Shown here in pieces: positions 8,918-17,747 of a DNA stretch of 64,000 nt (its first letter is position 1; every line of letters starts with the position of its first letter). A program made the position numbers and the translations under genes. The DNA comes from DASYKT01 sp963718105 (GTDB lineage Bacteria > Acidobacteriota > Blastocatellia > Pyrinomonadales > Pyrinomonadaceae): positions 620,001-684,000 of the forward strand of contig OY970352.1 of NCBI GenBank assembly GCA_963718105.1, written 5' to 3'. Under the pieces are notes generated by a model that made no database searches, was not told the origin of the DNA, and saw only the letters and a list, made by a program, of their open reading frames with translations.

Positions 8918-9563
8918 CGGCTCAAAAAGAGTGAATTATTGGATCCTGCTGGCGGTATTACTGGCAGCCGGGCTCTTCGTTAACTTTTTTGAGCAAACCG
9001 GCGAAGCCCAGGTTTCACGCAAGCTTTTGAGCGAATTTCCCAAACAATTGGGCGAATGGCGGCAGGATGGCGCGGACGAGCGTTTTAACGCCGAAACCGA
9101 GAATGTTTTGCGCGCAAGCGATTATGTAATGAGGAGTTACACGGCCTCCGGCGGCCGGCGCAGCAACCTGTACATCGGCTATTACTCTTCGCAAAAGACC
9201 GGCGCTACTTACCATAGCCCGCTGAACTGCCTTCCCGGATCAGGCTGGACACTGGGTAAGCCGCAGGTCATCGATATCAAGACTTCCAACGGCAAGTCCT
9301 TTCAGGCCAATGTTTACATAATCGAAAGCGATAAGTACAAGGAAGTGCTCATCTACTGGTACCAGGGCCGAGGCCGGGCGGTCGCCGGCGAGTTCCGGGA
9401 CAAACTTTATACCATCTGGGACAGCCTTTTACTGCGGCGCTCAGACGGCGCAATGGTGCGGGTAATGGCACCGGTCGGCGATTCCGAAAGCAAAGCCATG
9501 GACGCCGCCGTCGACCTCGCCGGGAAAGCCGCCGAATCGATATCGGAATACGTGCCGGATTAG
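8910..9563 (+). CDS. EpsI-family exosortase-associated protein
   Basis: A 217-residue protein with one N-terminal transmembrane segment (YWILLAVLLAAGLFVNFFE) and a periplasmic EpsI domain. Visible family features are FPKQLGEWRQDG near residue 45, LYIGYYSSQKTGATYHSPLNCLPGSGW and VLIYWYQGRGR. EpsI is regularly encoded next to, or fused to, exosortases; its biochemical role is not established, and the conserved H-x-P-x-x-C-x-P-G-x-G-W segment suggests an active site. It overlaps the exosortase gene by 8 bp. Confidence 0.9.
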   Translation: MLNGSKRVNYWILLAVLLAAGLFVNFFEQTGEAQVSRKLLSEFPKQLGEWRQDGADERFNAETENVLRASDYVMRSYTASGGRRSNLYIGYYSSQKTGATYHSPLNCLPGSGWTLGKPQVIDIKTSNGKSFQANVYIIESDKYKEVLIYWYQGRGRAVAGEFRDKLYTIWDSLLLRRSDGAMVRVMAPVGDSESKAMDAAVDLAGKAAESISEYVPD

Positions 9564-9615
9564 GTATTTATATTAATTGTGGTTTTCTTATGGTAAGCCC
9601 CACGGATCTTTATCA

Positions 9616-9720
9616 GCCACGAATTACACTAATAACACGAATTAAATCCAACAAACTTCGTTAATATTAGCTACGAATTACGCTAATAACACGAATTAAA
9701 TCCAATAAACTTCGTTAAAA
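9616..9720 (+). repeat. 54-bp tandem repeat, two copies
   Basis: Two near-identical head-to-tail units begin at 9616 and 9670 (CACGAATTACACTAATAACA / TACGAATTACGCTAATAACA, then CGAATTAAATCCAA[CT]AAACTTCGTTAA). Only a few substitutions separate them. They are A/T-rich and noncoding, between the EpsI-like gene and the TPR lipoprotein gene. The rest of this 383-bp gap (9564-9946) holds only the inverted repeat at 9879-9919. Confidence 0.85.
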
Positions 9721-9878
9721 ATTTTTTCTGAAACTTTAACCTTATTGACCCTTTTTTCTCATTGCCAGAAAGAACGGTACTTTTTGCAGATCAAGCAAAA
9801 AGTTGTGGTTGAAAAGATATTTCCCTTCATGCTTTTGCAATTTTTGTCCAAGCTGCAAAAAGCGAGGATAAATTTAAT

Positions 9879-9919
9879 GATCTTTACCGGAAGTCATTGC
9901 CCGGCAGCCGGTAAAGATC
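9879..9919. promoter_or_regulatory. 12-bp perfect inverted repeat upstream of the TPR lipoprotein gene
   Basis: GATCTTTACCGG (9879-9890) and CCGGTAAAGATC (9908-9919) form perfect arms around a 17-nt loop, ending 27 bp before the start codon of the next gene. No T tract follows, so an intrinsic terminator is unlikely. It could be an operator for a dimeric regulator or a leader-RNA hairpin that controls translation. Position and symmetry are seen; the function is inferred. Confidence 0.55.
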
Positions 9920-9946
9920 ACAGTTTTAACTGAAGGATCTGAAAAA

Positions 9947-12334
9947 ATGTTCAATAGTGAGTGCCAAGTGCGCGTTAAACCATATCTACAGACGATCATA
10001 TTGCTGATCGTTGCCCTTTCCTTAACTTCCTGTTTATTCGGCGGTAAAGAGAGATCTATCAGCCGCGGCGAAGATTACCTGAAAAAGAGAAGATTTCAGG
10101 AAGCCGCGCTGGAGTTTCGCTCTGCCATTCAGGCTGATAAGGATTTCGCCCCGGGACACTGGGGATTGGCCCGCGCCTATGAAGGTTCCGGTTACGTATC
10201 GGAAACAAAGGAAGAGCTTCGCCGCACGGTTGAATTAGATCCGAAACATCTGGATGCCCGCGCCCGCCTGGGCACCTACCTGCTGATGGATAACCCGCCG
10301 CAGGTGGAAGAAGCCAAGCAACTGCTCAATAGTATTTTTACGGTCGATGAAAATTTCATCGAAGGCCACATTCTGAAAGCAGGCCTGCAGTCGGCGGAGC
10401 GAAAGCCGGAGCAGGAAATTGAAAATTCTTTGAACTACGCGATCTCGCTCGACCCGAGCCGGATCGAAACGTACCTCAGCACCGCACGTTATTTTTACAA
10501 AGCTCAGAAGAACGAAAAAGCCGAACAGACCTTAAACAATGCGATCGCGGTCAACGAGAATTCGGCGGCCGTCTACATGGAATACGGCAAGTATTTTGAG
10601 TTCACGGAGCGCGTCGAGAACGCCGAAGCAAAATATCAAAAAGCGATCGAAGTAGAGACCGGCAATCTCGAAGCGAGAGAATTGCTGGCGCAGTTTTACT
10701 ACAACCACAATCAATACGATAAAGCCGAGCAGACCTACAAGGAACTGGTCGAAGCGCAGGGAAATATTCCCGAAGCACGCGCTTCGCTTGCCGGATTTTA
10801 CATGGCGATCGAACGGGAAGACGACGCCATCAATGTCTATAACGGTATTTTGGCCGACGCGCCGGAGTTCGTTTTTGCCCGTTACCAGTTAAGCGAGATC
10901 TATCTCGACCGCAACCAGATGGAGAAGGTGGCGGAGCAGGTCAAAGAATTACTGGGCCGCGATGAGAAAGATATGCAGGCGCTGATGCTGCGCGCCCGGA
11001 TGAATTTACGGGAAGGCAATCTGGACCTCGCCGTCAAAGACCTGGAAGAAGTTTTACGCCGCGCGCCGAACTTCAAAGAAGCGCTGTTTTATATGACGGA
11101 TGCCAAGATCCGCACCGGACAGGTCGATCACGCGCGTACTTATATCAGCGATCTCGAACGCTATCACCCGAAATTTATGGCGAGCCGCCTGCTGAAAATT
11201 CAGGCCAGCTTTGCCGCGAATGAACCGAATAAAGCTTTTAGCGAGTCGAATGAATTGATGACGGCGCTCAAAGATCCGTCGATCAACAACGAGACCTCGG
11301 CGCAGGAGATCGAAAGATTGAATGTCGCGGCGATCACCTCGCGGGGACTGGCGAGCATCCAGTTGAAAAATTTTGCGGCCGCCGGAAACGATCTGGAATA
11401 TGTCCGGCAGCTTTCTCCCAGTTCACCGGGCGCTCATATGAACCTGGGACGCCTGGCGCTGGCGACAGGAGATGTCGCGCAGGCCAACGCGCTGTATGAA
11501 AAAGCCCTGACACTGGCGCCCGACAATTTCGATGCCTTGACCGGCCTGATCAACGTAATGAACGGCCAGAAACAATTTGCCGCCGCGCGCCAGCGGATCG
11601 CGAAAGCGATGCAGGACAGCGGCGAGCAGTCAAAATTGATGCCGGCCCTGATATTTCTTAATGCGCAGACCTATGCCGCCGAAGGAAACTCCGACGCTGC
11701 CGAAGGTGAATTTTTAAGGGCCATTCAGATAGACACGAATTATCTTCCGGCGTATTCGGCCTATGCTTCGCTGCTGATGGATAAACAGCAGGTGGACCGC
11801 GCGCTTGAGCAGTACCAGAAGATCCTGTCGATCCGTCCGAGCGACGCCTCGACCTACACGCTGATCGGCGTGCTGGAAGACGGACGCAACAATTCGCAGG
11901 CAGCCGAAGACAATTACCGCAAGGCCCTGGAACTGAATCCGGAAATGCCGATCGCCGCCAACAACCTGGCGTGGGTCATTTCGGAATCGGAGCAGGGAAA
12001 TATGGACGAAGCACTGCAGTTTGCCAGAGCGGCGGTGGAAAAAGTGCCGAACAACCCGGCCTTTTACGACACGCTGGGCTGGGTCTATCACAAAAAAGGA
12101 CTACAGGGCCCGGCGATAGAAAGCCTGAAGAAAGCGGTCGCGATGGAAGCAGCACAGGCTGCCGCGCGCGGCAAACAGCCAAACCCGGCTTACAACCTGC
12201 GCCTGGGAATAGCACTGGCCGCGCAGGGCGACAAGCAAAACGCGCGTAAAGAAGTAGAGATCGCGCTGAGAAATGAAAAGAGTCTGAGCAACAACGATGC
12301 GCAGAATGCCAAAAGTTTATTGGAGACTTTATAA
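9947..12334 (+). CDS. TPR-repeat lipoprotein of an exosortase/exopolysaccharide locus (PrsT-like)
   Basis: A 795-residue protein with a lipoprotein signal: hydrophobic LQTIILLIVALSLTSC with a lipobox and acceptor Cys at residue 29. The mature part is a near-continuous array of tetratricopeptide repeats (for example LKKRRFQEAALEFRSAIQAD, DFAPGHWGLARAYEGSG and YRKALELNPEMPIAANNLAW), some twenty units by eye, with no separate catalytic domain. TPR lipoproteins of this size (PrsT) are a standard part of PEP-CTERM/exosortase exopolysaccharide loci and are thought to scaffold export or assembly. The next gene begins 30 bp downstream, so an operon is likely. Confidence 0.85.
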   Translation: MFNSECQVRVKPYLQTIILLIVALSLTSCLFGGKERSISRGEDYLKKRRFQEAALEFRSAIQADKDFAPGHWGLARAYEGSGYVSETKEELRRTVELDPKHLDARARLGTYLLMDNPPQVEEAKQLLNSIFTVDENFIEGHILKAGLQSAERKPEQEIENSLNYAISLDPSRIETYLSTARYFYKAQKNEKAEQTLNNAIAVNENSAAVYMEYGKYFEFTERVENAEAKYQKAIEVETGNLEARELLAQFYYNHNQYDKAEQTYKELVEAQGNIPEARASLAGFYMAIEREDDAINVYNGILADAPEFVFARYQLSEIYLDRNQMEKVAEQVKELLGRDEKDMQALMLRARMNLREGNLDLAVKDLEEVLRRAPNFKEALFYMTDAKIRTGQVDHARTYISDLERYHPKFMASRLLKIQASFAANEPNKAFSESNELMTALKDPSINNETSAQEIERLNVAAITSRGLASIQLKNFAAAGNDLEYVRQLSPSSPGAHMNLGRLALATGDVAQANALYEKALTLAPDNFDALTGLINVMNGQKQFAAARQRIAKAMQDSGEQSKLMPALIFLNAQTYAAEGNSDAAEGEFLRAIQIDTNYLPAYSAYASLLMDKQQVDRALEQYQKILSIRPSDASTYTLIGVLEDGRNNSQAAEDNYRKALELNPEMPIAANNLAWVISESEQGNMDEALQFARAAVEKVPNNPAFYDTLGWVYHKKGLQGPAIESLKKAVAMEAAQAAARGKQPNPAYNLRLGIALAAQGDKQNARKEVEIALRNEKSLSNNDAQNAKSLLETL

Positions 12335-12364
12335 GGGAACGGTTTTGAACCTGAGAGGAAAGAG

Positions 12365-14023
12365 ATGAGCGTTGAATTTCGTCAAAGATCGGTCGGAGAA
12401 ATACTGGGAATGTTCCGCCGCCGCATCTGGTTTATCCTTTTGCCGACGCTGGCGGTAGGATTGGCCGTTGCGTGGGTGGTTTGGAAATTGCCGAATGTTT
12501 ATGAGTCGCGCAGCGTGCTGACGGTTAAACCGCCCACCATTGCGGCGTCGGTCGTTCGCCCGCTGACCGAAGAAGATCTTTCGCAGCGCCTGACCACGCT
12601 CAACCAGGAAGTGATGAGCCGCTCGACCCTCGAGCCGATGATCACCAAATACAATCTCTATCAAAACGAACGTATCGCCGGTTTCCCGATGGAATTGCTG
12701 ATCGACAAAATGCGCAAGGCGATCGTGCTCGAGCCACAGAAAAATGACAAGGAAGAAGTCGCGGCATTCAGCATTGCCTATCGCGACCGTGAACCGCAGG
12801 CTGCCCGCGCCGTGACGGCGGAGCTGGCCAGCAAATTCGTGAACGAGCAGATGAAAAATCAGCTCGACATGTCGGAAGCGACCAAAAACTTCCTTAATGA
12901 AAGATTAAGCCAGTCAAAGACCGAACTCGACAATATTGAAAAAGAACGCCTCGACATAATGTCGCAGAACATCGACACTTTGCCGGATTCTTCGCAGGCG
13001 CTGGTGGCGCAGCTTGCCGGATTACATCAGAAACGCGACTCGCTGGCGAAAGAAAAAGATTCGCTGATCTCGGAAAGAGGCCGGTTAAACGATAATTTGC
13101 AATCGACTAACCGGCAGAGCCAGTTGCTCGAAGATTTTGGCCAGAATGACGCGCAGGAAGCGGCCAAGCTCTCGGGCGATGTTTATAAATCGCAGGCTTA
13201 TGCGGAAATGGCCAAGAAAAAAGCCGAACTCGAAGCCAAGTTAAAGAATCAGCTTCAGGAATATCGCGAAAAACATCCTTTGGTGCTGGCGACCAAAAAT
13301 GAGATCTCGGAAGTAAATGCGCAGATCGAAACTTTGAAGGCTGCCAGCCAGGAAAACGCCAAAGACGCCAAGGTAGGCGTGGCGCGAAAGACGGAATTAC
13401 AGCGCAAATCGCTCGATATCGAAAAACAGCGTATCGAGAATCAGCTTCTGCGCAACGAACGCGATATCCAGCAGAAAGATATCGAGACCGCCCAGACGGG
13501 CGCCCAGATCGGCGGCATGGAAAGCCGTATCAACACCATCCCGGGCGTAAGAGTCGCGCTCGAAGGCGTGAATAACCGCTACCAGACCTCAAAGACCAAC
13601 TATGAGGAACTGGTCAAAAAGATGCAGGACGCCGAATCGCAGGTGCAGGTGGAGAATAACGCGCAGGGCGAAACCATCCAGGTGGTCGACGCAGCCAACT
13701 TGCCGCAGTACCCGGTCGCACCGAAAAAAGGAATGCTGACCGCGCTGGGAGCGATCATCGGCCTGGTCTTCGGATTATTTTTAGCGGGCATTTTTGAAAT
13801 TCCGCGTTTGTTCAGGGTCCAGAGTTTGGATGACGCCAAGCATTACACCGGGCTGCCGGTGCTGGCCGTGATCCCGCCGCTGCTTACCCATCGCGAGATG
13901 AACTGGCAGCGCCGCACCGGACATATCAGAGTTTTAGTCGGAGTTGCCATGGCTACCGTAGCCGTACCGGTACTCATCTTTATATTGCAATTTTCAAAAG
14001 TTTTTGACCGGATGGTTTCATAA
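12365..14023 (+). CDS. Polysaccharide chain-length determinant (Wzz/GumC-like)
   Basis: A 552-residue inner-membrane protein. The Wzz domain occupies the N-terminus, with TM1 at about residues 22-42 (WFILLPTLAVGLAVAWVVW) and YESRSVLTVKPPTI just after. A long coiled coil (about 170-440, rich in Glu, Lys and Gln) follows. The GNVR-like segment ends in VVDAANLPQYPVAPKKG, leading into TM2 (LTALGAIIGLVFGLFLAGIF). There is no kinase domain; the kinase is a separate gene two downstream. The last helix (about 525-545) adds a third membrane pass. It controls chain length and export together with the Wza-like protein and tyrosine kinase of the same operon. AGAGGAAAGAG upstream of ATG 12365 is a good ribosome-binding site. 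Confidence 0.9.
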   Translation: MSVEFRQRSVGEILGMFRRRIWFILLPTLAVGLAVAWVVWKLPNVYESRSVLTVKPPTIAASVVRPLTEEDLSQRLTTLNQEVMSRSTLEPMITKYNLYQNERIAGFPMELLIDKMRKAIVLEPQKNDKEEVAAFSIAYRDREPQAARAVTAELASKFVNEQMKNQLDMSEATKNFLNERLSQSKTELDNIEKERLDIMSQNIDTLPDSSQALVAQLAGLHQKRDSLAKEKDSLISERGRLNDNLQSTNRQSQLLEDFGQNDAQEAAKLSGDVYKSQAYAEMAKKKAELEAKLKNQLQEYREKHPLVLATKNEISEVNAQIETLKAASQENAKDAKVGVARKTELQRKSLDIEKQRIENQLLRNERDIQQKDIETAQTGAQIGGMESRINTIPGVRVALEGVNNRYQTSKTNYEELVKKMQDAESQVQVENNAQGETIQVVDAANLPQYPVAPKKGMLTALGAIIGLVFGLFLAGIFEIPRLFRVQSLDDAKHYTGLPVLAVIPPLLTHREMNWQRRTGHIRVLVGVAMATVAVPVLIFILQFSKVFDRMVS

Positions 14024-14058
14024 CCGAAAGGTTTTTTTAAGAGAAGAGAGAACACGTT

Positions 14059-15132
14059 ATGTATAAAGAATTTTACGGTTTAGAAGACCTGCCCTTCACA
14101 CTAACGCCTGACCCGCGTTTCATAGTCTTCACGCCCTCGTACAACGAGGTGCTGGCGAGCCTGTATTACGGCCTGGAAAATGCCAAGGGCCTGATCGTCC
14201 TGACCGGCGAAGTAGGAACGGGTAAGACGACAGCGCTGCGCTGGATACTGCGCCGGCTGGATTCGAGTGTGCTGGCTGCTTATGTATTTAACCCGCGCCT
14301 GTCGGTGGATGAGTTTTATCATCACGTGACGCAGATGCTCGGCATCAAGGAGTGGAGCAACAAATCCGACCTGCTGACGACGCTGGGCCGCGTGCTGGAC
14401 GACCGTCATCGCCGGGGCCTGCGCACCGTGCTGATCATCGATGAAGCGCACCAGCTTTCGGAATACGTGCTGGAAGAAATTCGCCTGCTGCTCAATTTCG
14501 AATCCGACACCGCCAAACATTTGCAGATCATCCTGACGGGGCAGACCGAGCTTCGCGAAGTTCTCAACAAACCGGCGCTGCGCCAGCTCAAGCAGAGAGT
14601 CGCGCTGCGCTGCAATATGCACGCGCTGCCGAACGTCGAAGAAGTCGAACGCTATATAACGGAGCGTTTGCTGATCGCCGGTTCGGACCAGCCGAATATC
14701 TTTACACCGGGCGCGATGGATTTTATCTTCCAGTGTTCGGACGGCATTCCGCGCCAGATCAATAACCTTTGCGACAACGCGCTGCTCGCCGGGTACGCCT
14801 CGGGCGAACAGGTGATCGGCCGCCAGATCATCGAACAGGTCGCCGAAAATCTCGACCTGCTGCCGGACAGAGACGCGCTCGCCGCGCAGGAGCAAAGATC
14901 GGAACACATCTCTTCCGCCAGGGTCATGAAAGCCGAAGCGCGCGAAGAACTCTGGGGCGGAGCCCAGGCCCGGGTCGAACCGGCAACAAAAAGTAACGGG
15001 AAAAGTAACGGCGCCGCGGCAGCCACAAACGGCAACAGCAACGGCAACGGTAATGGAGCCAAACAGGACCAGTTCGAAGAGATAGAAGATGAAGTAAGTC
15101 TGGAGATCGAAGAGATCGGAGGCTTCTACTAA
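14059..15132 (+). CDS. ExeA-like AAA ATPase of the exopolysaccharide locus
   Basis: A 357-residue protein opening MYKEFYGLEDLPFTLTPDPR, the N-terminal signature of the ExeA/GspA-like ATPases found in PEP-CTERM-type loci. Walker A is GEVGTGKT (50-57); Walker B is VLIIDEAHQ (124-132); the sensor region reads LQIILTGQTEL. The C-terminal ~70 residues are low-complexity (Asn/Gly-rich KSNGAAAATNGNSNGNGNG), then an acidic tail. In these loci the ATPase is believed to energise assembly or remodelling of the export machinery; its direct substrate is unknown. The tyrosine kinase gene starts 16 bp downstream. Confidence 0.9.
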   Translation: MYKEFYGLEDLPFTLTPDPRFIVFTPSYNEVLASLYYGLENAKGLIVLTGEVGTGKTTALRWILRRLDSSVLAAYVFNPRLSVDEFYHHVTQMLGIKEWSNKSDLLTTLGRVLDDRHRRGLRTVLIIDEAHQLSEYVLEEIRLLLNFESDTAKHLQIILTGQTELREVLNKPALRQLKQRVALRCNMHALPNVEEVERYITERLLIAGSDQPNIFTPGAMDFIFQCSDGIPRQINNLCDNALLAGYASGEQVIGRQIIEQVAENLDLLPDRDALAAQEQRSEHISSARVMKAEAREELWGGAQARVEPATKSNGKSNGAAAATNGNSNGNGNGAKQDQFEEIEDEVSLEIEEIGGFY

Positions 15133-15148
15133 GAAGCAGTTAAAGAAT

Positions 15149-16150
15149 ATGAGTATTCTCAAAGCGCTGCAGAAACAATCACAAGCGCAGGAAGTATTAG
15201 AGCAACATTCTGAAACAGTCGCGAAAGTTGTCCCTTTCGAGAAGAACGGCCGCCGCAACGCCGCGCCCGAAATGTTTCAGAGTGAAATTAAAATAGGCTC
15301 ACCAGTTTCAGCGTCTAATGGGCAGACCAAGCCTGCTATAGGGATGGCACTCCTCGATAACAGGATCGATCCTGCCGGGGCAACTTTGGACGCTGTTGGT
15401 TCGATGCGCTCGATAGAACACAAAAAACTCCCCGAATTCAGTTCGTGGAATGTGGAGATCGAGCGCGTCGAACCCCGATTAGTCGCGATCACGCAGCCGC
15501 TTTCAAACTATTGCGAAGAATATCGCAGCCTGCGAACGCATATCCTGCATAAAACCCAGCGCAAGGGGCTGAAAACGATCGTCGTGGCCAGCACCGGCGC
15601 CAACGAAGGCAAGAGCGTAACGGCGCTCAATCTTTCCTGGCTGCTGGCACAGACCGACGGTGTCAGCGCGCTGCTGATCGACAGCGATCTGCGCAACCCC
15701 AGCCTGACGGATTATCTCGGGATAGAAACCGACCGCGGCCTTTCCGATATTTTGGCGGAGAGAGCGACCTTGAAAGAATCGATCATTCGGCTGCAGCCGG
15801 CCGGTTTGCACCTGCTGCCCGGCGGCGAGGCCCGCAGCGATGTGGCGGAACTTATCTCAGGGCCGAAATTCCGGGACATACTGCGCGAAGCCCGCGACAT
15901 GTTCGATTATGTGATCGTCGATGCCCCGCCGCTGGCGATCTTTACCGACGCGACAGTTTTGATCAATCACGCCGACGGCGCCCTGATGGTAGTGGGCGCG
16001 GGCAAACCGAAATACACCGCTCTCGATCGCGTGCTGGAACAGCTTCCGCGCGACCGCATGCTCGGTGTCGTTCTTAACAACAGCAAAGACGAGCTCAAAG
16101 AGAGCCAATACCCTTACGGTTACTATTATAAAAAGAGAACGGAAGGCTAA
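15149..16150 (+). CDS. CpsD/CapB-type tyrosine autokinase
   Basis: A 333-residue bacterial tyrosine kinase. A disordered N-terminal ~100 residues leads to the family lead-in NYCEEYRSLRTHI (120-132). The Walker A motif follows in ASTGANEGKSVTALNLS (147-163), then Walker A' in ALLIDSDLRNPSL and Walker B in DYVIVDAPPL. The tail YPYGYYYKK is the Tyr cluster that is autophosphorylated. In partnership with the Wzz-like protein encoded two genes upstream, it would cycle between phosphorylation states to drive polymer export. It is cytoplasmic and membrane-associated through that partner. Confidence 0.92.
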   Translation: MSILKALQKQSQAQEVLEQHSETVAKVVPFEKNGRRNAAPEMFQSEIKIGSPVSASNGQTKPAIGMALLDNRIDPAGATLDAVGSMRSIEHKKLPEFSSWNVEIERVEPRLVAITQPLSNYCEEYRSLRTHILHKTQRKGLKTIVVASTGANEGKSVTALNLSWLLAQTDGVSALLIDSDLRNPSLTDYLGIETDRGLSDILAERATLKESIIRLQPAGLHLLPGGEARSDVAELISGPKFRDILREARDMFDYVIVDAPPLAIFTDATVLINHADGALMVVGAGKPKYTALDRVLEQLPRDRMLGVVLNNSKDELKESQYPYGYYYKKRTEG

Positions 16151-16195
16151 CCTCACAGCCGCCCCCCACGTTCCTCTTAGTTTTGAGGAAGATCG

Positions 16196-17584
16196 ATGAG
16201 CGGAACCCGCTTTAGTCCACGAACAGTAGGCTTGATCATCGCCGAAGCAACCATTGTCTATGGCAGTGTCTTGCTGGCTTTGTATTTGCGGCTGGGCGTG
16301 TGGGGAGCTCACTACCAGTTGGACGAAAGAAACGGCTGGCTGAAGATCGGGCTCGCCGCCGTTTTCTGTATCATCGCGCTCTATTTTTACGACCTCTACG
16401 ATTTTACGGTAATGAACAACCGCCGCGAGCTGATGCTCAGGCTGGTGCAGGCTTTGGGAATAGCCTGGGCGCTGCTGGCGCTACTCTTCTATTTTATACC
16501 CGACCTGCTGATCGGGCGCGGTGTTTCCGTCATCTCGCTGCCGCTGGTGCTGGTCATCCTGCTGGCGTGGCGCATATTTTTTCATATGCTCACCGGCCAC
16601 CCGGATATCGGCGAAAAAGTTTTGATCGTTGGCTCGGGCAATTCGGCTTACGAAACCGCCCGCGCCATTGCCGAACGCCGCGACGCCGGTTACCGCGTGG
16701 TGGGCTATGTCAGCGAAAACGGCAAACCCATCAATGCCTCGCTGCCGGGATCGAAATATCTCGGTTCGGCGAACGATCTGAAGAGCATCATCAAAAGTGA
16801 GAATGTCGAGCGTTTGGTAATCGCCATTCGCGAACGCCGGGGAAATTTTCCGACCGAAGAATTATTACGGATGAGCCTGGCCGGTAATGTGAATATCGAA
16901 GAGTGCGCTTCGTTCTTTGAACGCATCACCGGAAAAGTTCACCTGGATATGCTGCGCCCGTCGTGGCTGATATTTGACGGCCGCGAACGCAACACTCGCC
17001 TGAAAGATTTCTTTCGCGATATGGTGCACCGCTCACTGGCCCTGATCGGATTGGTACTGTCGCTGCCGATCGCGATACTGACCGCGATTTTGATCAAGCT
17101 GGATTCACCGGGGCCGATCTTTTACCGGCAGGAACGGATGGGAAAGAACGGCAAGCCGTTTGAGGTGATCAAATTCCGCTCGATGCGCATCGATGCCGAA
17201 AAAGACGGGCCGGTCTGGGCGACGGACAATGACGACCGCGCGACCCGCATCGGTAAGATCATCCGCCAGATCCGCGTGGACGAGATACCGCAGTTCTGGA
17301 GCATTATCAAAGGCGAGATGAGCTTTGTCGGCCCGCGCCCGGAGCGCGAACATTTCGTTTCGCAGCTCGCCGCGGAAGTTCCTTTTTACGAGCACCGCCA
17401 CTTGGTGACGCCGGGGCTGACGGGCTGGGCGCAGATAAAATATCCGTATGGCGCTTCGGTGGAAGACGCCCGCCAGAAGCTCCAATACGACCTGTATTAC
17501 ATAAAAAATCAGAGTCTGGCGCTGGACCTGGTAATAATTTTCGAAACAATAAAGATCGTGCTGTTCGGTAAGGGCGGGAGATAA
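16196..17584 (+). CDS. Initiating undecaprenyl-phosphate sugar-1-phosphate transferase
   Basis: A 462-residue polyisoprenyl-phosphate hexose-1-phosphate transferase. Four N-terminal TM helices precede a Rossmann-like CoA-binding-type domain (KVLIVGSGNSAYETARAI near 139), then a fifth TM helix (about 280-302) and the catalytic domain. Catalytic motifs are SPGPIFYRQERMGKNGKPFE, IKFRSMRIDAE, KIIRQIRVDEIPQFW and MSFVGPRPEREHFV, with YPYGASVEDARQKLQYDLYY near the end. It matches the PEP-CTERM-associated sugar transferase subfamily. It places the first sugar phosphate on the undecaprenyl carrier at the inner membrane and so starts repeat-unit synthesis. Confidence 0.93.
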   Translation: MSGTRFSPRTVGLIIAEATIVYGSVLLALYLRLGVWGAHYQLDERNGWLKIGLAAVFCIIALYFYDLYDFTVMNNRRELMLRLVQALGIAWALLALLFYFIPDLLIGRGVSVISLPLVLVILLAWRIFFHMLTGHPDIGEKVLIVGSGNSAYETARAIAERRDAGYRVVGYVSENGKPINASLPGSKYLGSANDLKSIIKSENVERLVIAIRERRGNFPTEELLRMSLAGNVNIEECASFFERITGKVHLDMLRPSWLIFDGRERNTRLKDFFRDMVHRSLALIGLVLSLPIAILTAILIKLDSPGPIFYRQERMGKNGKPFEVIKFRSMRIDAEKDGPVWATDNDDRATRIGKIIRQIRVDEIPQFWSIIKGEMSFVGPRPEREHFVSQLAAEVPFYEHRHLVTPGLTGWAQIKYPYGASVEDARQKLQYDLYYIKNQSLALDLVIIFETIKIVLFGKGGR

Positions 17585-17587
17585 ATA

Positions 17588-17662
17588 GTAGTTGGTAATT
17601 AGTATTTGGTAGTTAGTTTCGGAGCTGTCTTTAGCTAATTACTAATTACCCATTACCAAAGA
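17588..17662. repeat. Imperfect A/T-rich inverted repeat
   Basis: GTAGTTGGTAATTAGTATTT and the following GGTAGTTAG can pair imperfectly with CTAATTACTAATTACC and CATTACCAA. The structure sits just after the sugar transferase stop codon. It could stabilise the mRNA end or be a small palindromic repeat; no T tract follows. Confidence 0.5.
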
Positions 17663-17747
17663 CCATTTTTGTGGATTAGCGGGCTTAATAGGCGTTTTAT
17701 TTAGTGACAATGGAGCATCCCGGAGAGAATTTCCGGAGTTTGTAATT

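Noticed and set aside
14101..15258. 385-codon open frame on the minus strand opposite the ATPase and kinase genes
   Set aside because: It mirrors well-supported + strand genes with Walker motifs, spans a gene boundary, and its translation is Arg/Gln/Phe-rich without any domain; it is an antisense shadow.
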